In this document: piece after piece, positions 1 through 41,800 of the stretch
How positions within the stretch are numbered: position 1 is the stretch's first letter
Layout: the number at the start of each line of letters is the position of its first letter
Source of the DNA: Amblyornis subalaris
Lineage: Eukaryota > Chordata > Aves > Passeriformes > Ptilonorhynchidae
Direction: 5' to 3'
NCBI GenBank assembly: GCA_018881555.1
Contig: JACAXG010000071.1
Span: 3,664,537 to 3,728,536 of the forward strand
Length of the DNA: 64,000 bases
Translations under genes and position numbers: made by a program
Notes under the pieces: generated by a model
Seen by the model: the letters and a program-made list of their open reading frames with translations, nothing else
The model's database searches: none
Told to the model about the DNA's origin: nothing

Positions 1-185
1 TTTGCTTATGCTGCTCCCCTTACCAGTCACAGAGAAGTATGTACCTATTAACACCCTCTGGCAAATAGCAAATTATTCCTTCTCATACTCTGTTTCTTCA
101 GATGTCTTTGGTTATAAAAATGTATTCTCTGAGTAAGTCTTCAAAAGCATTTGCAGGTCTCTTTAGTAAATAAATCCCTGACTAA

Positions 186-28758
<28,573 letters not shown>

Positions 28759-30329
28759 ACCCTAATCATTCGACAGATCCATGGGATACAACCAACATGA
28801 GCTACCAGATGGAAATCTTACTGAAATGCTAATCCCCATTTCACTGAAAACTGGCAACACTTGAGTCCCCTCAAACTTCAGTGACACTATCCTGGATTGA
28901 CTCAGATTGCTTCAGCTTCTAAGCTTGGAAACAACTGTTCAAAAGCAAGAACTTGTTGCCACAGTGCTTGGAATAACCCAAGTTATTAAGCTATTCAGAT
29001 TAATTATGTAGCCTAAAGAGTCTGAACTACTTATGTGTTGCCTTTCCGGTCAGACTTCCTGAAACTTTCTTTCCTGGGAGAGTGAGATGAATGCTTCCTC
29101 TAGCATATAGGAGACTGAATGTACAGATAAAGCTTTGAGAAGGAAAAGGATAACATGGCATCATATTACTGAACTTTCTGTAGCACCCTGATACCAGATT
29201 CTGAATATTCTACCCACAGCATATGGCAGCCCAATAGAGTAGAGTTCTTACTGGTAACTTAGTTACTGCCTATGCAGCTATTTTTCATCCTTTAAAATGT
29301 GCACAATATTCTAGGAAAACAAGCTTTTATTCCATAATGACAAATTGGGGGGAAAAGTGCTCTTGATACCTCGAAAAATCTGGCACAGAAGAAGTCTTCA
29401 TTCTAGAGCTTCATTATAAGCCTACCTCTGTCACAGTGATGTGGCTTTCATCTTTATCTTATGGATTGTAAAGACTAGTACATGCAGCTCCTGGCTTTCA
29501 GGGTACACTATTCTTCAAGGAATCTGTGCAAACTCCCTGTGCTTCCATTATAAGAGAAATGAATCAATAATCAACCCTTGTATGGCTTGTTCTTTCCTCT
29601 CTTCCTCCTTTGCCTTTGCAGCACGCGCAGCTACCCTGGGCTTTCCTCTACAGCAATACGAGCACACGTCGTGGATATCTGTGGTAGAAGTTTGGAACTG
29701 GGACAGCATTTCCTCTGCAGAGAAGATATTTTCAATAAGATATAATAATGAAGTAGTTTGTCTCAAAATCCAGCTTTGCCATGTTTTCTGTGTGTTTTTC
29801 GTTGGTCTTGCACATCCTCATCTGAGTGACAGAAGGTGAGATGTTCTCTGAGAAGGACTATGGAGGAACTGATGTAATGTGTGTACACCCAGTAGTCTCA
29901 AATATTGCGTGGAAATGACTCACTGTCACAAGGAAGGAATTGAGAAACTTTAGTCTGCTCAACTTCTTTTTTTCCTAAAATGTACCTGAATTCATTTAGC
30001 AGCTCTTGGGCAAAAGAGTTTAAGTGCCTTAGCGATCATTGAGTTGATACGTCCTGGCACTTCAGGGCCTGGTGTGGAATGTTAATGGCTCCCAACGATT
30101 TCATAGCTCCATTTGTCATAAGCTGTTTGTTGTAATCTTGTTTGTCAAATCGAGGGGAGACTTCACTTTGTCATTGCTTCTGCCTCTTGCTTTTCTGAAC
30201 ACTTATCAGCAGTTCAGCCACTGAACATCTCATTAATATTAAGCAGAAGCCGACTCGAGCAGTGAGTTCTGTAACAGCTGCTATTTATAAGCACAGGCTC
30301 TTTCAGCGCAGTAACCCTGTTGTAAAGAA

Positions 30330-30335
30330 AATAAA
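30330..30335 (+). terminator. Candidate proximal poly(A) signal AATAAA
   Basis: AATAAA lies about 1.6 kb after the SPECC1L stop, followed within 10-25 bases by a T/G-containing stretch (CTATGGTGCTCTT). The context is moderate. Confidence 0.4.
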
Positions 30336-33300
30336 TCTGTTCCTATGGTGCTCTTATGACTGACTGTTAAGGACAGTTTGAATGTCATAGATGTTAACCC
30401 AGTGAATGCAACTGTGCTTGGCATCTGTGAAACTTCTTCATGGTATAAAAGCACAGATTTAACTCAAAGTATTGCCAAATCCAAAACCCATCATCTGAAG
30501 AACATAGCCCATGAGAAGAGTAATAATTCAGCATGTCTCTAGCATTGTATAAGAATACACACACTGATATGTGCCTGTGAGAATTATGGAACTTTGCAAA
30601 ATAACTACTTAACCCATGCTGAGGGCCTTTGGAGAAGTTTTCAGAGCAGTGGTGTTCTCAAATGTTCTTACAGCTCTTTAGCACTAGAAGTAGATACCCT
30701 CAGATTTTTAATTGGTGCATTTGAAGAGCCAACATAATCTAAAGACAATTGTTGCAAGAGAGGTTTCAAGTGAAAAATCTTCATTAATAGATTTTAATAA
30801 AAGACTGAAATACATTTTCCTCTCCTGTATATTTCTTCAAAAGAAATTTTTACTTCATTTATTAAGTTTCAATAAGAATAGTCTTATTGGAAATACACAT
30901 TACTGCTGTCTTGCATTGCATCTCCTACTACTAAATTCCAGATTTTGCCAATTAGTGTTTAAAAAACTCATCTATTTATCCTCTGAACAGATATCGTTAT
31001 CTATGATTGTCTTATTTCTTGCCTTAGATTTAAAAAAAGAATATTTTTCTAATGAGAAGGATAGCATTTCTTGGTCTAAATTCACTCATGACCTGTTTTG
31101 GTGAGGTAATCTGAGCTTTGAGCTGATTTTTTTTTTTCTGTCCAATGGTCAACTTCGTTTACCTGGAGTGTTGTACTTGTCCTTAACTGCAATAACACTG
31201 ATAGCGTAACCACTTGTCAAAGGAGAAATCACCTTTGCAGATACTTTCTGTTAAAAAGATGAGCTGCTGGTCTTCAGAAAGGAAGAGAGAAAAGCTAGCC
31301 GTAATTAGAAAATTGATCTTGTTCTGGATTTTGGAGCTCTGTAAACTTCTTGGTATGATCTGTCTGATAAACCTGTGTGAATTCAGCCCAGGAATACTGG
31401 GCTTCATGAAGAGTTTTTTGTGTACTGATGTATCTGAGCCTTTTCATATGAGGTGCTGCACAGCTGGTGAGTGGAAGGAATGAAGCAATGAAAGCTCTAA
31501 AGCAAACATAATGCCCTGCTGCACTCTACAACATGTTTTTTCTGGAGGTTCAAACCACATTCAGTTGCTCAAGAGGAAAAATAGCTGTAGCCCTTCTGGA
31601 TGTGGAAGATACTGTTGTGTTTGGTTCCTGCTCATGGTTGATCCTGAAACAGTCTGTTTTTTTGTTCATGTGAAGTGCAAGCTTATCCTGATTTACTTTT
31701 CTTTTAGTCTAGAAAATTTTTCTGAATGTACTGAAAATATTTTATCATCCATTGATATTTTACTATGTGCCTTGCAAATGCCTGTGCTGTAGAATATCAG
31801 GGTTACTCATGGCCAGCTGTAGGGCTGGGGTGGGCAACAAAATGGAGCTGTTGGACATCCTGATGCAGGTACAGCTATGTTTTCCTCTGGATCCTGTGTA
31901 TGGAACCACTTCCATGGGTGTTACACTTGATTTGGTTTTCAGTTGGTTTTGTTTAATCCAGTTTGATTTGGTTGTCTATTTAAATAGAAATACTAATTTA
32001 GTATCTCCAGTGTGAATCTCTGGCCCTCACAAAAGACCTCTTATTCCCATGCCTCTGAAAAACTGAGTGAAATTTTCCCTTTTAAATTTGTGTTTGTGGA
32101 TAGGTTATCCAGAATATAGTACATAATTACAATATATTCTCATTTAAAGGTAGATTTTTGTCTGTTTTGTGTAAAATATATTCTTCAAGTTACACGTAAT
32201 GTTTCTGATAATTTTTTGTCTCAAATTTTATAAAATATTTCTGCCATTTATGTTTTTCTCCAAAGTCCCTCATCATGTCTTAGGAGGCCTGTTATTTGCC
32301 AGAGCTAAATGAACTCTACTTTAACCTATTGGTGTTAACTCATATTAATGTCCCTGGCAGCAGTCGTATTCTGGTGTTACGTGCATGAGGATAAATAAAT
32401 GGGACCCTTGCTGTAAGGGTGCAGTGCAGTGGTTTAACCTGCTGAGGATCTGCCTTGTGAATTGTGCAGCTGTGGCGTTGGAGTCTCATTTCTGTTACTG
32501 ATCTCAGTGTTAAGTTCTTAGCAATTTTTTCAGTTTCAACACTTCAGACATTTGGATTCTTCTGCATCACTAAAAAATTGCTTTCACTCAATTCTATTTC
32601 TGTACAGATTTGGCCCAGGGCATAATTTATATTCCAGCCTAGTTTTAACCAAGATTATTTGGGAAGTTGGAGATTTGGAGAACTTGTGGGAGTTTTTCTG
32701 TGTCCTGCCTGTGCCTGATTTGGGAACACTGCCTGGTGTTCAGGTGGTGTGTGACAGCACCTCCCAGAGCTGCCCCGGGCTGGCCGAGGCGATGCATGGG
32801 CTGAAGTTACACCTTTAAACTGTGTTCATGTGACTCTTGTGATGACTTTACTTCTTGTTTGCCTCTTGTAACTAACACAGTCACAAGCAGGAGCTATTAA
32901 GGGCCAACATTTTTCTGGGAAGGAATCCAGTTGTACACCTTTATACTATTTTTTGCCTATTGTGGGTTATGCTAAGGTGGCCTAGAAAGAGGACCTTAAA
33001 ATAGTCATGTTCATGTATGGACTGAGTTAACTGTATAGTTTGTTTGTGGTCCTTCCCTTGACTTGGTAAATATTTATTTCTGTTTTATTTTTATGTTCTG
33101 CCAAGCTCTATTTCTGCAGTTCCTTTCTTTCAATTACCATTAATGCATGCCTTTCTTTAAGCTAGCTCAGTGATATTAACCAGTTTGGGAAATTATTTGG
33201 TGAGAAGTGCTATGAAAGTGTCTTTGTCATCCATGAGTGCTGGAGATGCCATTGTGCTTTCCCAAGTTAGTGTGTGTTGGTTGGCAAAACACAGACAATA

Positions 33301-35357
33301 CATTTAATTGTCCCTATTTAGAAAGGTATCTTTAACAGTGTTTCTGTTTTCACAGGAGAGTGGCTGGGTGGGTTTTAAATTACTGTGTAGCTTGCTGTGT
33401 CCTTCCTTCACCTAAGTTTCTTCTGTTATATTCCCTGATTTCGGAATCAGTGTTGTACCATCTATAATTATCAAACCCAAGATGTTAAACATCTGGAAAA
33501 TGCAGCAAGTATGCTTTTGATAATTAATGCTAAATAACTGAAAAGGTTGAAGTTTGTACAGTTCTGATTTCTGTTAATTGATACGAATGTCTTTTTTTCC
33601 TTACATTTTTGCTACACTTGCCAGTTGTTTGGATGCAACACCCCTGAACTCAGTTTGACAAAGCCACTGGCCTAATCTCCTCGAGTTAATTAATTCTGTG
33701 ATATTAGAATTATTTCCTCACACTTAAACTTTAGTAAAACCTATGAATACTAGATGATTCCCTTCCAACTGACATTAACTCTTCCTTGGAATATTCCTTA
33801 CCCATAGGCCACTGTCTGCCTCAGAGTTGCACAGAAAGTTCCCATCAGTTCTAGCAGGACTTGGGGATGCAGAGCAGTAGGGTAAACTCTTGGCAGAATA
33901 TTACAGCAGCCTGATGCAATTAAGCTGGTTTAATTTTAATCCCCTATTTTCAGGGGTTTTCAGTTTAGGCAAAATCAGTTACTGACAGCTGAAATGTGGC
34001 CTGTCAGTTCTCCACTGGGAAGTATGCTTCTGCTTAATAATATTTTTATGAGATTGTATTTATGGAAATGGAAAGAAAAATGTCATAAAGCTAGTTTTGT
34101 TGCACTTTTCTAAGGCTTTTGTATTTTGCATAGTTCTAGAATATGAGGAAGTTGCTTGGGGAAGTCAAGGCTTAAAACCTGCTCTGCCCCAGCACAGCAA
34201 TGTATTCTGTGCATTTTCACCCTAGTGATATATGTATTATTTTAATTGCATATAACTGGTGTATTTATATGGTAGTGAGGGAGCCCAGTGGACGTTTCCT
34301 GCTGCAGAGGAGCCGTTGGCAGTCCTGGTTCCACAGTTCGTGAACTGACCCGTTCTGACTGTAGACTGCACTTGCAATAATGGAATAGTCCATTTTTTAT
34401 TCTGAACTCTTTCAACAAATAGGAAGAAAGGGGCTCTTCTGTTTTTTGTTTTTGTTTTGTTTTTTTGTTCCATTGTTGAAATATCTCTGGAGGCTTTTAA
34501 TGGCTTCCAATTATTGCATATGTTCAGTTAGGATGGTTACTCAGAATCAGTTCATCTAAGAGGGCACAAATACATGTAACATACTCCAGTAATTAATCCT
34601 TGTAACTTACAACATTTCAGTTTGTTAGAAACTTTTGATTTTATGTGTATTGTAAGGTTAATTTGTCTGTCTTTAAGTAGCACTTTTATATATATCTGAA
34701 GGGGTTTTTTTGAACAGAAATTGTTTTTTCTGTATATTATCTAATAGGAGGAAAGTATAACACTACTAAACAAGGTATAGGCTAGTTTGCCTCCAGACTG
34801 TAAGTTCACTTTAGGTCAGTAATGATCAAGAGTTGTTCAGTGTATCTTAAATAAATCAGTGATTCCATTTAATATTGGACAGCTCTCCCGATCAAAACCA
34901 GAAGGGCATTAACTGGTACCCTCCAGCTCTTGGATGAGGGTACTTCCAGTTCAGGTGTGAGGCAGAATTGACACAAGTGTGAAGCATTTTGGACTTTGTG
35001 AAAGAACAGAATTTTGTTGATGTCTCAGTCTGACTTCACAGCACTATATTGGATAAGGACTAACCTTGTTTGAGATGACACTGCAGCCAGTAATAATATC
35101 TCCTAAATAGCTAATTTAAAGCTCACTTCCCATGGCCTTTAAAGATGAGGTAAAAAACAGTGATTCTAAAAGCTCTTCTCATCCATGCAGCTTTTCTGAT
35201 TTGTATTGGTTTTACTCTTCCTTGAAACACAAGCGTTGTATGTCAGTGTATGGGTTTAGTAATTCTTCTAGACAAGTACTTTGCTTTTTTTCCAGAACCC
35301 TTTTGAATAGTTTACACACATCTTACATAGAGAGAGGCTTTGCATAGATGTATAGAT

Positions 35358-35390
35358 GTACATATATACACGTGTGTGTATATATATGTA
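35358..35390. repeat. TA/TG microsatellite forming an imperfect palindrome
   Basis: Alternating purine-pyrimidine run. TACATATATACAC is followed directly by GTGTGTGTATATATATGTA. The arms are near reverse complements apart from extra TG and TA units, so a hairpin is possible in RNA or DNA. It ends about 16 bases before an AATAAA signal. Confidence 0.75.
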
Positions 35391-35405
35391 CTCCTGCAGG
35401 TTCTG

Positions 35406-35411
35406 AATAAA
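35406..35411 (+). terminator. Candidate distal poly(A) signal AATAAA
   Basis: AATAAA followed by a GU-rich region (GTGCTTGTGTCTTG, about 20-35 bases downstream), with a UGUA-like element upstream in the microsatellite. It is among the best-looking cleavage contexts downstream of SPECC1L. Confidence 0.5.
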
Positions 35412-35799
35412 GTGGAATGTGTTTCAAGAAGTGCTTGTGTCTTGAATACTTAGGCTGGTGTATTAGTGTATATATTTAAATGGTAAAGAGGAAAAAACAT
35501 ATTGTTTGCTTCTGGTTAGAGCTGAGAAATACAGGTTTGAGGAAAATTTGGATGAATGTTCCAATTGTATTTCACCCTGTTTCTGGTTTGAAAGGCACAA
35601 GTTGTTAAACATTGGAACTTAAAAAGTCAGCAAGCCTTTATTAAGCTAAACCTTTTGGAGGACCCAATATACTTTCAGTTTGCAAGGACCACTAAATATC
35701 TGGGCATTTACTTTCTCCATGATGTATTCTGTATGAGTATTTAGTATGTATGCCTTCAATTTGCTAATGTTGCCATGTTTTCTTCTTAATTATTCATGA

Positions 35800-35805
35800 A
35801 ATAAA
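35800..35805 (+). terminator. Candidate distal poly(A) signal AATAAA
   Basis: AATAAAG with a U/GU-rich tail (CGTGTGTTTACGTTTTCTTG) starting about 18 bases downstream. It would give a SPECC1L 3' UTR of about 7 kb if used. Confidence 0.5.
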
Positions 35806-35830
35806 GATTGCAAATAGCAGAACGTGTGTT

Positions 35831-38800
35831 TACGTTTTCTTGAGTGAAGCCACTACAAAAGGGACTATTTTAATGCTATTTCTGGCACCGTGTTTTTTCA
35901 GGAGTGTTGCAGGAAGCAGTTGTGGAGGTTCATCCGCTGTGGATGAGGAGTGTGTGCAAAGGGCTTCTGTGCACATAACCTCAGGATTTTTTTGGAAGTC
36001 GTGTCTCTCTTGGGATACCAACAGACTTTGCAGTATCTACCCGCAAAGGGTTTTAAGTGATAAGCCAGTGAATGCTCCAGATAAGAGGGACATGTTTAAA
36101 GCATCTGCTTTGCCTGTATTGTCCTAGAGAAGGAAATTGCAGAGAATATGTGCATTTTAGGCAACTTCTGTAATACATTGCAGGATTAGAATTACTTAAA
36201 TGTTACTTAACCCAACACCCAAGTAAGGCAATTGTGTGCTCACTCCCTCAGTCTCTAAAGGAGTTGGTCTGGAGAGGGATTGGGGATTTAATCTCTAGAA
36301 CAGTGCAGACTATTTAAAGCAGATGCCTAAAAATAAAATTTCCAGGTGAAAATAAAGATTAGAACACCTTAAATCAGGTTTGATCTCAGTCATCCTGGAT
36401 GGTAACTGTTTTCAGGTGCTGGTTTGGAGGTTTAATTTCAACTGCTCTAGAATAAATTGGATCCAGAAGTTTGAATTAAGCTTCTAATTATTGTAAATAT
36501 TGTTCTGAAATGCACTGGTTAGTTATAGGTATTTCAATTCTTTTTTTTTTTTTTTTTTTTTGAGATTTTGTGTGGTGTTTTCTGGCTGTTCAGCAATCCA
36601 GAAAAGTGTTTGTCTCAGTAATGTTGTTCTGCACGAAAATGTCTTGTTTTTCCTTTCTTGAGGTGAAATACTCTCCCTGAGAGCTCCCTGCAGTCCTTCC
36701 TGCCATGTCCGGTGGTGCTGGAAGTGCCGTGGTTTAGGAACATGCCTGGTTCAAGAAAACTCCTTTTAGTTCTCAGAATGGATTTATATCCTGTTTTTAA
36801 GCATGGATCTTCAGTTTTCATACTTCTTGTGCAAATAAATGTTTCAGAAGTGTAGTGTAGTAGACTTGTACACAGTCAGAGAATAGATGTTTTTCTTTTC
36901 TGTAGCAAGTGCATGGCAGCACTGTGGAAGGGACTTGTCCACCTGCAATGGGCAGCTGGAGGGCAGGACATGGGCCAGGCCAGAGGGGTGCTAAAACTGC
37001 AGTGTTTGCACAATATCTGTAGAGCTGCAACTTTTCTTTCCCATATCCACTGAAATAATATTCCCTCACCAAAGTATTTTTTGTGGATTGCCTTCCAAGC
37101 TGTCACTAGAGAATTTTGTTAAAAATGTGAAACTACCTCCATAAAAGTGTCTTAAGNTGAATATAAGCAAATTGGTTCATTAATTTTGAAGGTCTTGCTG
37201 TAATGAAAAGCTATATGGAATAGTAAAATAAAAATCTCAGAAGCCAAAGCAATTTTATATTCCATTGTATTAAATCACAAAAGCTAACATTAGAGTCATG
37301 GTTGTTCTGTGTTAAATTCTGTGGAGGAACTAGGTTAGCAATACAGAACTTCCTGCCAAAACTGTCGTAAAGGGTTTCACAATTGCTTTGAACAACAGAA
37401 GAGACTTGGATTATATCATATATGTTGCTGTGTGTAGTTCTACAAAGGGCATAGACCAGAAGGGCTGAGGAAGATGTGTGTTCTTACCACACAAAATTTT
37501 TTTAAAACAGAGATACTAACATATCATTAAAAGTTAACTCCTTTCTGAAGTTCACTTATTCACTGGGAACTTATTAACAGCCAGCAGCTACTAGTAGGAC
37601 TTAGAAAACAAAAAGGGAACTGACTTCTGTGCCCTTCACACTGTTCACCCTCTCTCAGCTCCCTCAGCTGAGGCTTTGCCTGTGTTATTTTTCAGCACTA
37701 TGTTTCCTTGGTCCCAGCATTTGTGTTCTCATATCTCAAACTGGTGTGTTTTCTTTTTCATCCTCAGTACTAAAGGTTAAGTGAATTCTTCAAATTTGCT
37801 CAGAAAGTTGTGATGACATTGAGGAAGCTCCAGTACCTTGAATGGAGAAGTTGGTTAATTAGTGTCTCTCTTCCTGGCACCTCAAGATTAGAAGAGCATT
37901 TATGTCTAATTAAATATTTTTATTAGCTTCATTTCTATTAGAACGGTTGATTTGAAACTTCTCCCATGCAAGTCTTTGTTTAGAAAAAAAATTTGTCTAT
38001 GAATTTTTAAAAAANTAGATGAGAGACTGATGCCATCAATTCTAATCCAAATTAAGGTTTTTATTAGTTTTTGTCTGCTATTGCTCTCTATATCAGCATG
38101 GTTTAACCCTGTTTGTAGAAGTGAGTTTCTGTAAATGAAATGCCCTATTGGAAAAATATGATGTCAATTTTTCTTAAATGTTCTTTGTCCTTCAGGATTT
38201 TCAGTTCTTTGGAACCTTCCTAATCTAACTATGAAAATAGGGTAGGACACAGTAGTGTCTTATCACAGTGTTTTTGCTCCGAGACATTTGTATGGATTCT
38301 ATAGTGTGGGGCAATATTTGTGCTTCTCTCCAATGCTGTGCATAGCTCACTCCCTTGTTTATGTCCTTTTCTTAAACCGTTTTAGGCTCTTTCCTCACGC
38401 CAGAAGCCTAAAAGTTAAGCTCTTAAAAATGAAAGAAACTTGAGAAGGAGACATAACAGTCTGGAGACAACTTCACTGAGCTGNTGACAATATAATATTT
38501 TTCAAAAATAAATACCCCACTGAAATGCCACTGTGTTGAGTTAAGGCTGTGTCTCTGTGGGGCCACACTTGGAGTCCATGGGCTGCACAGGGGCACAGCC
38601 TGTGCTGGGCATAGCCAGGGCTGTCTCTGGAAAATCACAGCTTTGCATTTTCAGCTTTGCAGTTCAGGAGCTGCACAAAATCTCCCCCCTGAAACAGCTG
38701 CTCTAACAAATAAGTACAGCTGGACTTNGGCACAGAAGAAACATAAAGAGAAGGTTTGGTGCCATTTTCCTCTTGGCCAGAGGTGCAGCTGGCACTGGAA

Positions 38801-41800
38801 TGGGGTGCTAAAACACGAGCTTAACTTCATAAACCTCTGCAGTTGTGTCATTTTGCACCATTTCCAGCACATGCTATTCCCTAGCAGGCAGTGGTGGGGA
38901 GCAGGGTCAGCAGCTACTTTTTGTCTCCAATTTGTGTTGTGACAAAACTGGATTATACGCAATGCGTATTTTGTCAAGTTAAATAAGGGTTGCCCTCTCA
39001 TTGCTCCTCAGAATAAAATGAGAATAGTTCAAGTGAAGAAGAATCAACTGACTTCTGCTGGGCCTTGCAACTCCAACAGTTCATTTATTGTGTAAAGGTA
39101 AGTTATATTTTAGCTGTTGCTCTGCAGCTCCCACATGATGATTCATGCTACCAGTTTTTCTTCTATTAATAGTTTACAGAGAGTGCTTAAATTTAGATTG
39201 AATTCCATCTCATAGTCTGTCATGCTGAATAGCATTGAGAGAAATAAAGCCTCAGTCTGTTTGGGCAGTGCCTTTTACGGAGAATAGTCATGAAATTACT
39301 GAAAATCCTTCCCTTGTTCCTGACCCAAGGAATGCTGCAAATGGCAGCATTCAAACTGTGTTGGGGATATGTTTTGCATTTTCCTGTGAGGACAAATCTT
39401 ACCTTGACTTCAGCTTCTTTTCCTTAAGCCTTTGGTAAAAGTTGAACTCCTCCTACGCTGGAATTGAGCAGTTTGTGCGAAGGCTTTGGTCTTTGACATG
39501 GGAGTGTCCTTCATTATGATTTTGGCTATGGGCATTTCAGCAAAATTTTGCATGTGTAACTTTGTGAAAGGAAACACTCCTCAGAAAATCTAGCTTTCTC
39601 AATGTTGATTTTAAAAATGCTATCAAATATTTAATGTTGGACAATGTGAGCGAAATAATCGCATATCTACAAACACACAGGTTTTTTTTTAAATATTTAT
39701 ATATCTGTCTTTAATGTTAAAGGATTTGCTGGTGTTTCCAAAGGACCTCGAGTAACTGTGCCCTCATCCCTTCTCTTAGACTAACACAGGTGTCTTTCNT
39801 TGCTTTTAAGGAGATGCAGGCAGTATTTGTGGGAATGGGATTACATACAAGTCAGAACACACCATTTTAAATGTCCTGTTTAACAACATTGAACACATAA
39901 GTTAATGCAATACTCAGTTTGATGCTTCTTTGCAAAATATGCATTTCTTAAATGTAATTTTGCACATATCAGATAATTCAACCTGGTTAGAAAGAAAAGT
40001 TTCACAACAGAGAAGAGCCTCAAAACTGATAAAACATTAATTTATTTGTAAAGACAGAAATAATTTTTCTATTTAAAACAACATTAATTCTTCCAGATTC
40101 TGTTCTAGGCAAACTGATCATTTCCAGTCTTCCAGATGGAAGCCTCAGTACCTGGGTATGGTTTTCTGCTTCCCAGGGTGGCAGGCTGGGTTTGGTTATT
40201 ATCATTATGAGTCTGTTCTGTGTTTTAGGGGCATCACTGACGTGCCCAAGGTGTCACCCGTGCAGTGTCAGCAAAGAGAAGGGTGAGTTTCACAATAGGT
40301 CTCAAGAATGAGGTTTTTATTTACTTTGCTCTCACCTTTCTGAAGGAAGCGTTTCAAGGGTTGTTCTACACAGGCTTTCTGGAGTTCAGTGCTTGAGCTC
40401 AGTTGCTAAGTCTGAGAAGCGCAAATACTCTTATCACTACTTTTCAGCTGCCCAAAATTCAGGAGTTTGTCTTGTTCAGTTAGTGTTTCTGTAGCTTTGC
40501 TTTCCAGGAATGAGAAAGCCCGTCTTGGCTTTACACAGGAAAATCAGAAAATTTAATTTCTGTCCTTGCAGTCATGGGCTCCTTTCAGCTCAGAGCCAGC
40601 TCTGAATGTGTGGCAGTTCCTTCCCATGGCTGCGGAGGCTGCTGGAAGCTGTTTGTTTCCAGGTGGTTTCAGCCCATCTGTTCATGTTGTCCCTTCTCAG
40701 AGCATGCCTGGCCGCAGCAGTTGTATTAATGCTGGTTTATTCTCCAGAGTGACCAAGGAAAGGGANGTTGCACTCTCTGGTGCTGCCACCCCTGCGTATA
40801 TTATAAAAAGAAAGGAAAAATATAAAAGCCGATTGTATTCCTTACTGNCAGTTTACTGTCATTGTTGGCCCCTGGTAAGAGAGGGCATAAGTAGAAATAT
40901 CTACAGGTAAGGACAATGCACATGGAATTTACACAAGAATTATGATCTGATACTTGACAGGGACAATGGCATAAAACCAATAGAGAACCAATTAATTTCT
41001 TAGCTCAAAAGAAAGATAACAGATCTATTCAGATCTTATTATAGTAATGGAAGTTATCCTATCCAACTGCTGAATAGGACATAAAACAGCAGCTGCTCAT
41101 TATAAACACAGTTACTTGTGCAGAAGTGAGAAATGAGCATGCAGAAGTCATAGAGGCCAGAGAGAGTCTGGCTCAGTTGCTCTGAGGTGTTAATACTGAT
41201 TTTTAACATCTTNAATCACTGCAGAATTCCCAGCTGCACAGAGGAAATTGATAGTTGACAACGGGAATCTGATATGTCATCCAAAGTGGAATGGCCAGTG
41301 AGGGAANGAACCAGTGGTTTGGGTCTTCTGGTAGTGGTATCAGAATGCTTTTACGGGGAAAAAAAGGAGTTTCCAAGAAACATTAGAAGCTGGTCAGGGA
41401 GCCATGAAAATTCTTGGACATTTGCTTTGGGTCTTCTATGACTTGCTGATTTAAAAGAAAATCGACATAGTCTACATCAAATAAAACTAGTTAGCTGCAA
41501 AAAATCAGAGTTACAACTGGGACAAGAAACGCCCAATGAAGCATTTCTCAGATCCTTCAAAGGTGTGGTGATCAATATCTGTGACTCAGGAAACTTGTAA
41601 GATGAGGTATTGAGGATGGAATGGGAGTGGAGGGGATGGGACAGTTGGAAGAAACCAGCCTGACAGTTCAATGAAGGGAGGTTACTGCAACATCTTTGGG
41701 TTTAATGTATCCAGGAACGAAATCATATTTAGAAACTCTATCCCTGCTCCTTAAAAGTGTTTCGATTTCCAGCTTTCATTGATTTCAGTGGGAGAGAGTT

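Larger units (their letters stand above)
28759..35830 (+). other. SPECC1L: SPECC1L 3' UTR (minimum to about 30.35 kb, possible to about 35.83 kb)
   Basis: Non-coding sequence after the stop. AATAAA hexamers occur at 30330, 32394, 34850, 35406 and 35800. The last two have the best downstream GU- or U-rich context. The human 3' UTR is, from memory, about 3 kb, so a proximal end near 30.35-32.4 kb and a distal extension are both possible. An AU-rich segment with ATTTATTT-like words lies near 33070. ORFs in this stretch (for example 29441-29839 and 30712-31104) have no domain signature and are taken as chance. Confidence 0.5.

Noticed and set aside
36541..36561. Poly(T) run as the tail of a minus-strand processed pseudogene
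   Set aside because: No gene-like body or target-site duplication is visible in the flanking sequence.
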